11,521 nt of DNA from Zoogloeaceae bacterium. GTDB lineage: Bacteria > Pseudomonadota > Gammaproteobacteria > Burkholderiales > Rhodocyclaceae. Each line of letters opens with the position of its first letter. The first letter of the stretch is position 1. The translations under genes and the position numbers were made by a program. The notes under the pieces are model-generated. The model saw only the letters and a program-made list of their open reading frames with translations. It ran no database searches and had not been told where the DNA came from. Shown piece by piece: positions 1 to 6,405 of this stretch. The stretch is taken from positions 1-11,521 of the forward strand of contig JAIRZG010000062.1 in assembly GCA_031267345.1 (NCBI GenBank), given 5' to 3'.

Positions 1-36
1 AGCGCGGCGCTCATGGAAAGCGGGGTGAAATCATGA
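1..36 (+). CDS. 3' end of an unidentified upstream gene (partial)
   Basis: An open frame runs from the window edge to a TGA at 34-36 and ends in ...MESGVKS. Its stop overlaps the ATG of the next gene in an ATGA arrangement (33-36), which is the same coupling used further along this gene string. That is the only reason to regard it as a real coding end. Only 11 residues are visible, so nothing can be said about function. It is probably another gene of the same mobile-element operon. Confidence 0.4.
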   Translation, partial: SAALMESGVKS

Positions 37-2738
37 ACTTCAAACTCTACGCGGCGCTCCTGCCGCGCCTGCTGGCGGACTACGCCTTCAAGGAAGCGGG
101 CGACTTTCTCCGCCAGGGCGTTTGTCCCGCCTGCGGCAAAAAGGAACTGTTTACCAGTCGTGAACATCCCTGGGTGCTGCGCTGCGGTCGCCTGAACAAG
201 TGCGGGCAGGAATTCCATATCAAGGAGCTTTACCCCGACCTGTTTGAATCGTGGTCGACGCGCCATCCGGTCACGAAGAGCAACCCCCATGCCGCCGCCG
301 ATGCCTACCTGCGCGATGGACGCGGCTTCGACCTCGAAAAAATCAAAGGGCTGTACACGCAGGACAGTTTCTGGGACGCAAAGATCGGTGAGGGTTCCGC
401 CGTGGTGCGGTTCTGCCTCGGCGGCGATGCGACGTGGGAACGCATCATCGACAAGCCGGGGCGCTTCGGTTCGCGGAAGGCCAATTTCAGGGGGCATTAC
501 GCCGGGATGTGGTGGCAGCCGCCCAGCCTTCCCGCCAGCGATGAACTCTGGATCGTGGAAGGCATCTTCGACGCCATCGCGCTCCTGCACCACGACATTC
601 CGGCGGTAGCGGCGCTGTCTTGCAACAACTATCCCGGCAAGGCGCTGGCGTTTCTTGCCGAACAATGCGCGGCGAACGGCAGGAAACGCCCGAAGCTGGT
701 CTGGGCGCTGGATGGCGACGCCGCCGGAAAGTCGTTCACCCGGAAACATATCGAACGCAGCGCCAAGGAGGACTGGGAAGTTTCCTGCGCGCTGTCTCCC
801 GCGGTCGGCGGCAGAAAGCGCGACTGGAACGATTGCCACCAACTCGACAAATTGAACGCCGCAAACCTGGAAGAATACCGCTATCAAGGCAGCCTGCTGA
901 TTGCGAAGTCGCCGACCGAAAAGGCGTTGCTGATGTACCGGCGGCACGGCTGGTCGAGTTTTGCCTTTGAGTTCGACAACCGCATTTACTGGTGGAAGCT
1001 TGATCTCGACAAGATGAACAAGGCGGCGCAGGACATCGAGGGCGAAGGCCGCGCCATCACCGACGCGGAATTGCGCGAAAAGGCATTGGAACGCGCGTCT
1101 GCGGTGAATGAAATCTGCAACTGCCTGCCCGCGCCGTTGTATTACATCAAGGAGAAAACCACCGATGAGGCGTGGTATTACTTTCGCGTGGATTTTCCAC
1201 ATGACGCGCAGGGCATCAAAAACACTTTTACGGCAGGTCAGCTTTCGTCTTCGACTGAATTCAAAAAGCGGTTATTGCACATCGCTCCCGGCGGTATTTG
1301 GGCAGGTTCATCGGGGCAACTGGATTCGTTGTTGAAACGCTGGACGTTCAACATCAAGTCGGTGAAAACCATTGATTACATCGGCTATTCCATCGCGCAT
1401 AAAGCCTATGTCTTCAACAACATCGCCATCTCCGAAGGGCGGGTGATTGAGCAAAACGAAGAGGATTATTTCGAGATCGGCAAGCTCTCGATTAAAACCC
1501 TCTCCCGCCTCAACAAGCTGGAAATCAATCAGGATTTGAAGGCGTACAAATCGGAATGGTTCGACAGGTTTTATTTGTGCTTTGGCGCAAAGGGCGTGAT
1601 TGCGCTGGCGTATTGGATGGGTTCGCTATTCGCCGAGCAAATCCGCGACCGTTTTGAATCTTTCCCTTTTCTGGAAATCGTCGGCGAACCCGGCAGCGGC
1701 AAGACCACGCTGATTGAGTTGCTCTGGAAACTCTTCGGTCGCGCCGCCTACGAAGGCTTCGACCCGATGAAAGCCTCGCACATCGGCTTTCTGCGTTCAA
1801 TGGCGCAGGTCTCCAACCTGCCGGTGGTGCTGATTGAATCCGACCGCGACAACGACAGCGATTCGAGTCGTGGGCGCGCCCCGTCGCCCTTCCATTGGGA
1901 CAGCCTGAAATCGCTGTACAACGGCGGCAGCCTACGCACCACCGGCGTAAAAAGCTCCGGCAACGACACCTACGACCCGCAATTCCGCGCCGCGCTGGTC
2001 ATCAGCCAGAATACGCCGGTGCAGGCGTCCACGCCGATCATGGAGCGGATCGTGCATTTGATGTTCGACAAGTCCCGCCAGAGCGAAGAGGGGAGGGAAG
2101 CGGCGCTGGAAATCGGGCGCATGGCGGTGAAAGAGGTTTCCGGCTTTCTCATCAAGTCCGTGCTGCTGGAAGCCAAAGTGCTGGCGCTGATCGAAACGCA
2201 GCAACAGAATATCGAGCAGGCGCTGAAACAGGCGGGCGTAAAAAACCAGCGCATTCAAAAAAATTACGCCCAGATCATGATTCTGGTCAGCGCCCTGCAA
2301 CAGGTTACGCCCATCACGCAGAGCCAGCGGCAGGAAGCCGCGCAGATGATCACCCGGCTTGCCGTCGAGCGCGAACGCGAACTCGCCCGCGATCATGTGA
2401 TTGTCGAACGCTTCTGGGAAGCCTACGACTACCTGAACGGCGTCGGCGCAGACGATGACGATGAGCGCTACGAGCCGCGCCTGAACCATTCCCGCGACCC
2501 GAAACTGATTGCCGTCAATCTCAACCACTTCGTTGAAATCGCCGCCGAACACCGCCAACAAATCCCCGATCTGCACGACTTGAAAAAGTATCTGAAAACC
2601 AGCAGACGCCGGAAGTTTATCGATGCAAACGTGGTGGTGTCCTCCGCCATCAACGGCAAATACAACGAGCGCCGAACCTCCGGTATGCAAACCTCAAAAC
2701 CTTCCAGCATCCGCTGCTGGATATTCAAAGCCGATTAA
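33..2738 (+). CDS. Primase/helicase-like replication protein (zinc finger + Toprim + P-loop ATPase)
   Basis: This 901-residue protein probably primes and unwinds DNA to replicate the mobile element, a role analogous to P4 alpha or other phage primase-helicases. Seen: a CHC2-like zinc-binding pattern with C31-x2-C34 and C51-x5-C57. A Toprim-like region follows, with the acidic VEG motif (E176), the DGD motif (D227, D229) and a late acidic RDWND near 263-267. A Walker A motif GEPGSGKT lies at 551-558, and a Walker B-like strand at 596-603 ends in LIESD (E602). A sensor-like polar strand with N660 precedes an arginine-finger candidate, R672. The segment 290-540 between Toprim and ATPase is not recognised. 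The start has a GGGG-type ribosome-binding site and overlaps the previous stop. It leads a co-directional string of short genes. An origin-binding domain cannot be picked out by eye. The ATPase subclass (SF3-like or DnaB-like) is inference; the Toprim plus P-loop pairing is clear. Confidence 0.85.
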   Translation: MNFKLYAALLPRLLADYAFKEAGDFLRQGVCPACGKKELFTSREHPWVLRCGRLNKCGQEFHIKELYPDLFESWSTRHPVTKSNPHAAADAYLRDGRGFDLEKIKGLYTQDSFWDAKIGEGSAVVRFCLGGDATWERIIDKPGRFGSRKANFRGHYAGMWWQPPSLPASDELWIVEGIFDAIALLHHDIPAVAALSCNNYPGKALAFLAEQCAANGRKRPKLVWALDGDAAGKSFTRKHIERSAKEDWEVSCALSPAVGGRKRDWNDCHQLDKLNAANLEEYRYQGSLLIAKSPTEKALLMYRRHGWSSFAFEFDNRIYWWKLDLDKMNKAAQDIEGEGRAITDAELREKALERASAVNEICNCLPAPLYYIKEKTTDEAWYYFRVDFPHDAQGIKNTFTAGQLSSSTEFKKRLLHIAPGGIWAGSSGQLDSLLKRWTFNIKSVKTIDYIGYSIAHKAYVFNNIAISEGRVIEQNEEDYFEIGKLSIKTLSRLNKLEINQDLKAYKSEWFDRFYLCFGAKGVIALAYWMGSLFAEQIRDRFESFPFLEIVGEPGSGKTTLIELLWKLFGRAAYEGFDPMKASHIGFLRSMAQVSNLPVVLIESDRDNDSDSSRGRAPSPFHWDSLKSLYNGGSLRTTGVKSSGNDTYDPQFRAALVISQNTPVQASTPIMERIVHLMFDKSRQSEEGREAALEIGRMAVKEVSGFLIKSVLLEAKVLALIETQQQNIEQALKQAGVKNQRIQKNYAQIMILVSALQQVTPITQSQRQEAAQMITRLAVERERELARDHVIVERFWEAYDYLNGVGADDDDERYEPRLNHSRDPKLIAVNLNHFVEIAAEHRQQIPDLHDLKKYLKTSRRRKFIDANVVVSSAINGKYNERRTSGMQTSKPSSIRCWIFKAD

Positions 2739-2745
2739 CCACGCC

Positions 2746-2751
2746 AAGGAG
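2746..2751 (+). promoter_or_regulatory. Ribosome binding site deciding the start at 2758
   Basis: AAGGAG sits 6 bases upstream of the ATG at 2758. It selects that start over the longer in-frame opening at 2623, which would lie inside the 3' end of the primase gene. Confidence 0.7.
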
Positions 2752-2757
2752 TTAACC

Positions 2758-2931
2758 ATGAAAGCGCAAGAACTGATCAAGGCTTTGCAAGCCTTCCCCC
2801 CAGAACTGGACGTGTACGCCTACGCCCCCGAAAACGAACCCGGCGGCGCACTGCTGGAAGTCGAAAAAGCCGATCTAGCCCAGTCGGAGTATTGGGGCGA
2901 TGTGGTGGTTCTGGACTTGGAGGTGGCGTGA
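2758..2931 (+). CDS. Small hypothetical protein (57 aa) of mobile-element type
   Basis: This acidic 57-residue protein opens with MKAQELIKALQAFPPELDVY and ends in a hydrophobic strand, GDVVVLDLEV. The layout resembles short phage and ICE proteins in which an N-terminal helix (xELIxxLxxxPPELxVxxY) is followed by beta strands. No catalytic motif is visible and no function is assigned. It lies 19 bases after the primase stop, has its own strong AAGGAG site, and its TGA overlaps the next ATG (TGATG at 2929-2933), so it is co-transcribed with its neighbours. Confidence 0.7.
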   Translation: MKAQELIKALQAFPPELDVYAYAPENEPGGALLEVEKADLAQSEYWGDVVVLDLEVA

Positions 2932-3029
2932 TGAGCAAACTCCATTGGGCTAACGTAGAGGAATTGGCAATTGCCATGCTTGGTCTTGCCGAAGATGCCG
3001 ATGTTGTTCCTGACATGAGAGGCGAGTGA
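2931..3029 (+). CDS. Micro-ORF, 32 aa, between two coupled genes
   Basis: The frame reads MSKLHWANVEELAIAMLGLA and then a short acidic tail ending in MRGE. Its ATG overlaps the preceding stop, and its own TGA overlaps the next ATG (TGATG at 3027-3031), so it fills the gap between two genes with no spare bases. That tight fit is the main evidence for translation. The opening LxW....E.A.A pattern faintly recalls the N-terminus of IscX, but the rest of that family (about 66 residues) is missing and the likeness is too short to rely on. It may be a truncated gene, or a leader that couples translation. Confidence 0.5.
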   Translation: MSKLHWANVEELAIAMLGLAEDADVVPDMRGE

Positions 3030-3853
3030 TGGGCGCAAACACCAAAATCGCTTGGGCGCATCACACCTTCAACCCGTGGTACGGCTGCCAAAAGGTCAGC
3101 CACGGCTGCGACCATTGCTACGCCGAAAGTTGGGGAAGACGTTTTGGGGTGACGAACTGGGGCAAAAGTTGCACACGCAAGCGCAGTTCCTCCGCGAACT
3201 GGAAAACCCCGCTGGCATGGAACGACGAGGCGGCGCGCAAGGGCATCCGCTACCGGGTTTTCTGCGCGTCGCTGGGGGATGTCTTCGATAATGCTGTGCC
3301 GGAATCGTGGCGCACTGACCTGTTTGTCCTCATCAGAAAAACGCCAAATCTTGATTGGCTGCTACTCACCAAGCGCATCGGCAACGCCGACAGGATGATT
3401 GCGGAAGCGGTTGGAGCACTACCGCCAGACGAAAAATGCGGTACAGGACAATGGCCATGGGAAAACGTCTGGTTGGGCATCACGGTCTGCAATCAGGATG
3501 AAGCTGACCGGGATATTCCGAAGTTGCTCAACCTCCACGCCAAGGTGCGATGGTTGAGCATGGAGCCGTTGCTTGGCGACATTAGCTTTGTGGGAATGTT
3601 CGCAAACCCTGACTGCATTTACGACGGGACAAATGCACTGCAAAAAATCGACTGGTTAATCGTCGGGGGCGAATCCGGTGCGCAAGCCCGCCCGATGCAT
3701 CCAGACTGGGTACGCTCGCTGCGCGACCAGTGTGCGGCGGTAGACACACCATTTTTGTTTAAACAGTGGGGTACGGCAAAAAATCAGCGCGGTGGTTACG
3801 GTCGTGAACTGGATGGTCGCCTGCACGACGGATACCCGCAGGAGGCGGCATGA
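3029..3853 (+). CDS. DUF5131 family protein (phage Gp37/Gp68-like, three-cysteine motif)
   Basis: This 274-residue protein belongs to the family once called phage Gp37/Gp68, now DUF5131. Recognisable elements are the N-terminal TKIAWAHHTFNPWYGC opening, a three-cysteine cluster C20-x6-C27-x2-C30 followed by YAE, the central DWLLLTKR motif, WLGITV, LSMEPLLG and IDWLIVGGESG, then FLFKQWG and a typical C-terminal GRELDGR. The cysteine cluster suggests an iron-sulfur site reminiscent of, but spaced differently from, the radical SAM CxxxCxxC. The biochemical reaction is not established to my knowledge. The ATG at 3029 overlaps the previous stop; a GTG one codon upstream (3026) is also possible. 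Members often travel in phages and islands, sometimes beside a TcmP-type methyltransferase-like partner; none is visible here. Family assignment is firm, function open. Confidence 0.88.
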   Translation: MGANTKIAWAHHTFNPWYGCQKVSHGCDHCYAESWGRRFGVTNWGKSCTRKRSSSANWKTPLAWNDEAARKGIRYRVFCASLGDVFDNAVPESWRTDLFVLIRKTPNLDWLLLTKRIGNADRMIAEAVGALPPDEKCGTGQWPWENVWLGITVCNQDEADRDIPKLLNLHAKVRWLSMEPLLGDISFVGMFANPDCIYDGTNALQKIDWLIVGGESGAQARPMHPDWVRSLRDQCAAVDTPFLFKQWGTAKNQRGGYGRELDGRLHDGYPQEAA

Positions 3854-3886
3854 ATCCCCGTGTCCAACGTACTCGCGCTATGTGAC

Positions 3887-3964
3887 ATGCCGCCTCTTTT
3901 CGGCAACAAGCAACCCAAGCAAACGGGTACGCACTGGATTGTTTTTATGAAGGGTGACGCATGA
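3887..3964 (+). CDS. Possible micro-ORF, 25 aa (34 aa from a GTG at 3860)
   Basis: Between the DUF5131 stop and the regulator gene, one frame encodes MPPLFGNKQPKQTGTHWIVF plus five residues. It stops at TGA 3962-3964, overlapping the next ATG (ATGA at 3961-3964). A GTG at 3860 would extend it by nine residues to 34 and place it downstream of a GGAGG at 3841-3845. A 10-residue frame from an ATG at 3850, coupled to the DUF5131 stop, competes for the same space. There is no recognisable domain. The stop/start overlap is the only positive sign; it may equally be untranslated spacer. Confidence 0.3.
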   Translation: MPPLFGNKQPKQTGTHWIVFMKGDA

Positions 3965-4221
3965 AACGAGCCATCCGCCGTGAGGAACTGCGCCAGATCG
4001 TCCCTCTCGCAGACTCCACCGTCTACGATCTGGAACAACGCGGGGATTTCCCCCGCCGTTTCTACCTGACGCCCCGCACCCCCGCATGGGATTTCGACGA
4101 AGTGCAGGAGTGGCTGAAAAAGCGTAAGGACGCGGGGACGACGCTTCAGGAAGCGAAGCACCGCCCCGATGTCAAACAGCGCAAAACCCGACCCGTCAGA
4201 AGCCTGCGCGTGGTCGGGTAA
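3961..4221 (+). CDS. AlpA-like helix-turn-helix regulator / excisionase-like protein
   Basis: This 86-residue protein fits the AlpA / MerR-type winged HTH class. The recognition region runs from LRQIVPLADSTVYDLEQ (about 10-26), through the wing with GDFPRRFYL, to the closing WDFDEVQEWLKKRK (about 43-56). A basic tail rich in Lys and Arg follows. In P4-like and CP4-like islands such proteins activate integrase expression or act as recombination directionality factors, so a role in excision or int control is likely; that is inference from family and position. It is the last rightward gene of the string, coupled by ATGA to the preceding micro-ORF frame, and only 18 bases separate it from the end of the convergent integrase gene. 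Confidence 0.82.
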   Translation: MKRAIRREELRQIVPLADSTVYDLEQRGDFPRRFYLTPRTPAWDFDEVQEWLKKRKDAGTTLQEAKHRPDVKQRKTRPVRSLRVVG

Positions 4222-4239
4222 TCGCTGCCTTCGTCCCGA

Positions 4240-5454
4240 TCAGGCTGCGCGCCGGATCGGGATGATGGTTGCGCCCTTGATGAAGCCTTCCACCATATCT
4301 GCCCACTCTTGCAACATTTCCCGCCGCTGTACCGCATATTCCGCCTTGTTGTACACCGCTCGAATGCCCTTCTGTTCATGGGCGAGGCATTTCTCGATCC
4401 AGTCGCTGTTGTAATCGGCTTCGTGCAACAGCGTGGATGCAGTACGCCGCAGGTCGTGCACGGTGAAGGCTTCCAGCGGCAGGTCTTCCTTTTTTGCCCG
4501 TGTCGCCACAACGTCTATCACCCGATTCAGGGTGGCGTTTGAAATGGGCTGGTCGGCTTCGTAGCGAGAGGGCAGCAGGTAGGGCGATCCACCGGCGCAG
4601 GTTTTCAGCGCAATCATGATGTCCAGCGCCTGCCGTGAGAGGTAGATCACATGCGAGCGACGGGCTTTCATGCGTTCCTTGGGTATCGTCCAGGTCGCCG
4701 CCTCAAAATTCACTTCGTCCCATGTCGCCTTGATGAGTTCGCCCTTCCGCACCATCGTCAGCAGGATGAGGCGCAGCGCCAGCCGCAGCGTTGGCAGGGT
4801 AGCTACCCGCTCCAAGAGCCGGAACGCCACGCCGATTTCCAGCGGCGACAGCGCCCTGTCCTTGGGCTTGAAGGTAGCGATGGAAGATGGGCGAATAGCA
4901 GTGGCCGGATTCGTGAAAGTCGCGCCGCGCTCAATGTGGAAAGCAAATATCTGCTGGATGATTTCCCGCACATGCACTGCCGTCGCCGGTGCGTCCCGCG
5001 CCACGATTTTGTCGCAGAGTGAGCGCACGTCTTCCGTTGTGATGTCATCCGGCACGCGGGTTCCGAAGGCTGGCAGAATGTCCCTGTCAATAATGCTCTT
5101 CCGCATGTTTCTTGTGCTTTCTGCCATTTGGTATTTTTCCAGCCAAGTGCAACAGAAGAATTCCAGTGTTTTCCGATTGCGCTGCTGCCGCCTTATTCGT
5201 TGCTTCTCTACGGAAGGTGATACCCCGCTCATAATCATGCGCTTGGCCTCAATCAAGCGTTCTCGCGCTTCTGCAAGCCCTATTTCCCCATACACCCCGA
5301 TGGAAAAAGTTTTGCGAAGCCCGTCGTGCCGGTAATCGTACCGAAACGAAATCACGCCAGTTTTCAAAACAACCACGTACATCCCGTCGCGGTCACTCAC
5401 CTTGTACTTCTTTTCCGCCGGTCTCAACCCGCGCAGTTTGGCGTCTGTAAGCAT
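4240..5454 (-). CDS. int: P4-type tyrosine recombinase (integrase)
   Basis: This 404-residue site-specific recombinase integrates and excises the element. Seen: an N-terminal arm-binding domain of the DUF4102 type (about 1-85; MLTDAKLRGLRPAEKKYKVS), a SAM-like core-binding domain (about 95-185) and the catalytic domain. The active-site set is complete: R236 in MVRKGEL, a lysine near 263, H333 and R336 in HDLRR, H359 in LAHE, and nucleophile Y368 in VYNKAEY. The frame stays open back to 5727, but the ATG at 5454 is chosen because AGGAG lies 5 bases upstream and the family N-terminus starts exactly there. It is convergent with the alpA-like gene. Repeats next to its ribosome-binding site suggest autoregulation. 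Length matches P4-family integrases and no damage is visible. Confidence 0.95.
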   Translation of the reverse strand: MLTDAKLRGLRPAEKKYKVSDRDGMYVVVLKTGVISFRYDYRHDGLRKTFSIGVYGEIGLAEARERLIEAKRMIMSGVSPSVEKQRIRRQQRNRKTLEFFCCTWLEKYQMAESTRNMRKSIIDRDILPAFGTRVPDDITTEDVRSLCDKIVARDAPATAVHVREIIQQIFAFHIERGATFTNPATAIRPSSIATFKPKDRALSPLEIGVAFRLLERVATLPTLRLALRLILLTMVRKGELIKATWDEVNFEAATWTIPKERMKARRSHVIYLSRQALDIMIALKTCAGGSPYLLPSRYEADQPISNATLNRVIDVVATRAKKEDLPLEAFTVHDLRRTASTLLHEADYNSDWIEKCLAHEQKGIRAVYNKAEYAVQRREMLQEWADMVEGFIKGATIIPIRRAA

Positions 5455-5459
5455 TTTAT

Positions 5460-5464
5460 CTCCT
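5460..5464 (-). promoter_or_regulatory. Ribosome binding site of int, abutting an arm-type repeat
   Basis: On the minus strand AGGAG precedes the int ATG by 5 bases. It fixes the start at 5454. The neighbouring bases 5465-5474 form one copy of the GATACCGTCA repeat, so a protein bound there could interfere with expression of int. Confidence 0.75.
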
Positions 5465-5608
5465 GATACCGTCACAACTACTATCTGGTAGCGCCCGCGA
5501 GATACGGGGCTTCCAGCCCGAAAACGATACCGCAAGAGGTTTCCACCTGACGGTATCGCAAAACAAAACAAAATCGTCTCCTCGGCGATACCGTCACCGA
5601 TACCGTCA
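5465..5608. repeat. Array of GATACCGTCA repeats; probable integrase arm-type sites
   Basis: Four perfect 10-bp copies are visible. Direct copies lie at 5465-5474, 5587-5596 and 5599-5608, and an inverted copy (TGACGGTATC) at 5548-5557. A degenerate copy (CGATACCGC) lies near 5525. The last two direct copies form a 12-bp tandem preceded by CG or CC. Tyrosine integrases of this class bind short repeats flanking the core through their N-terminal domain, and the array sits directly upstream of int, where attP arms are expected. Function as arm sites and as an operator for int is inference; the repeats themselves are plain in the sequence. Confidence 0.7.
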
Positions 5609-5646
5609 ATTTCTTCGAGTACCCCCGATTGCCTCCGATAGTGCAC

Positions 5647-5677
5647 AAAAGAAAACCCCCAGCATTTGCCGGGGGTT
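5647..5677 (-). terminator. Strong rho-independent terminator, leftward
   Basis: Read on the minus strand, AACCCCCGGC and GCTGGGGGTT pair around an AAAT loop. This gives a 10-bp stem with one G-T pair, followed at once by a T-rich run (TTTTCTTTT including the stem end). It would end leftward transcription coming from the small ORF region at 5727-5957 and keep readthrough out of int. There is no matching T-run on the plus strand, so it appears one-directional. Confidence 0.8.
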
Positions 5678-5692
5678 CCGTGGTGTTTGTGT

Positions 5693-5711
5693 CGGCGACC
5701 GATAGTCGCCG
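5693..5711. repeat. Inverted repeat CGGCGAC-5-GTCGCCG; candidate att core or hairpin
   Basis: Perfect 7-bp arms at 5693-5699 and 5705-5711 flank the 5-base spacer CGATA. Short inverted arms around a 5- to 7-bp spacer are the form expected of a tyrosine-recombinase core site. It lies between the arm-type repeats and sequence that looks chromosomal. It could instead simply be a second RNA hairpin ahead of the terminator. There is no second copy in the window to compare, as the other end of the element lies outside. Confidence 0.35.
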
Positions 5712-5773
5712 GACGTAATCGAATCATTAGAGGAAAATCATGAAGATGCCGACGATGGAAATCATGTAGCCGT

Positions 5774-5878
5774 TCATGTAACCGCCCTCGACATGGCCCG
5801 CCCCGTAACCCGAGCGTCCCCGGCAGCGCTTGCGCTGGTCGCCATCACGCTGACTACGAAAAGAAGAAAACGAAGCAC
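5774..5878 (-). CDS. Very small ORF with signal-peptide-like N-terminus (34 aa)
   Basis: A GTG start at 5878 follows a strong GGAGGGG site (5884-5890) by 5 bases. The product opens MLRFLLFVVSVMATSASA, which is a short basic start, a hydrophobic core and an A-x-A-like cleavage region. About 16 further residues follow before TGA at 5774-5776. The hydrophobic core and good ribosome-binding site argue for a real exported peptide. A neighbouring frame on the same strand continues to TAA at 5727 and ends with GYMISIVGIFMIFL, which could be the true C-terminus if there is a frameshift near 5780-5840. The terminator at 5647-5677 would close this unit. The family is not recognised. It may be a chromosomal gene or cargo of the element. 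Confidence 0.4.
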   Translation of the reverse strand: MLRFLLFVVSVMATSASAAGDARVTGRAMSRAVT

Positions 5879-6005
5879 TTGTACCCCTCCATGAACCTTT
5901 CTTCTTGTTCCTGCCCTTGAAAACTTGGTAGATTACATCGTTTCCAGATTTGTGCAAGATGTTACATGAATATTACACTTTATGCCATGAGCGCAGGACA
6001 AACGC

Positions 6006-6405
6006 CCTGTGTCTGATGTAGGCGCTGGCGCAAGCTCGATCAAAGACATACACACCCGAAGCCTGCTTTCCTTGAGTGGTGAAGCGGTGCGTGAATTGCG
6101 CGCCATTGTCCATCAGGAGGGTTCTGATCCGGACAGGACAGGCTGCCCGCAAACGCTTCAGGAAATCCAGGCTGAGGAAAGCGTAGTGTGCAGGGTATGC
6201 GCCCGGTGTGAGCGGTCTTCCGTATCTTCGCGGTTCTGCCATTTGATGAGGGTGCTTTTGTTGACGCTGTAACGTTTCATTAGCGCGCGTTATGTGTCGT
6301 GCAAACCCCGCCGACCTGTCGCAACGCGCGGATTTCCGCCCGTGTTTTCGGCGTGGCGCGCGCCAGACTGTGCAGGGTATGGCGCATGGACTGGACTTCT
6401 GACAT
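6006..6405 (-). pseudogene. Decayed IS481-like transposase remnant
   Basis: Pieces of one transposase are readable in three minus-strand frames. The first runs from ATG 6405 to TAA 6280: MSEVQSMRHTLHSLARATPK and on through TRAEIRA. The second starts at 6280 and carries a helix-turn-helix, KRYSVNKSTLIKWQNRED. The third carries the end of the catalytic core, FLKRLRAACPVRIRTLLMDN followed by GAQFT and FDRACA. The DNG aspartate is the second acidic residue of a DDE enzyme of the IS481/IS3 rve type. The central part with the first catalytic Asp is gone: N- and C-terminal segments meet near 6165-6185. Similarity ends at IRHR (about 6006), before the final Glu region. Frameshifts, an internal deletion and a missing C-terminus mean it cannot be active. 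Terminal repeats were not found. Confidence 0.75.

Noticed and set aside
1932..2690. Minus-strand open frame (252 codons) within the primase gene
   Set aside because: Shadow of the primase frame; composition and lack of motifs do not support a gene.
3851..3964. Stop-codon readthrough extending DUF5131 in frame to 3964
   Set aside because: The protein already ends with the family's usual C-terminal GRELDGR region, and the TGA overlaps a possible ATG in the ATGA style used by this operon.
5455..5727. N-terminal extension of the integrase to 5727
   Set aside because: The extra 91 residues would run across the arm repeats, terminator and hairpin. The family N-terminus and a good AGGAG both point to 5454.
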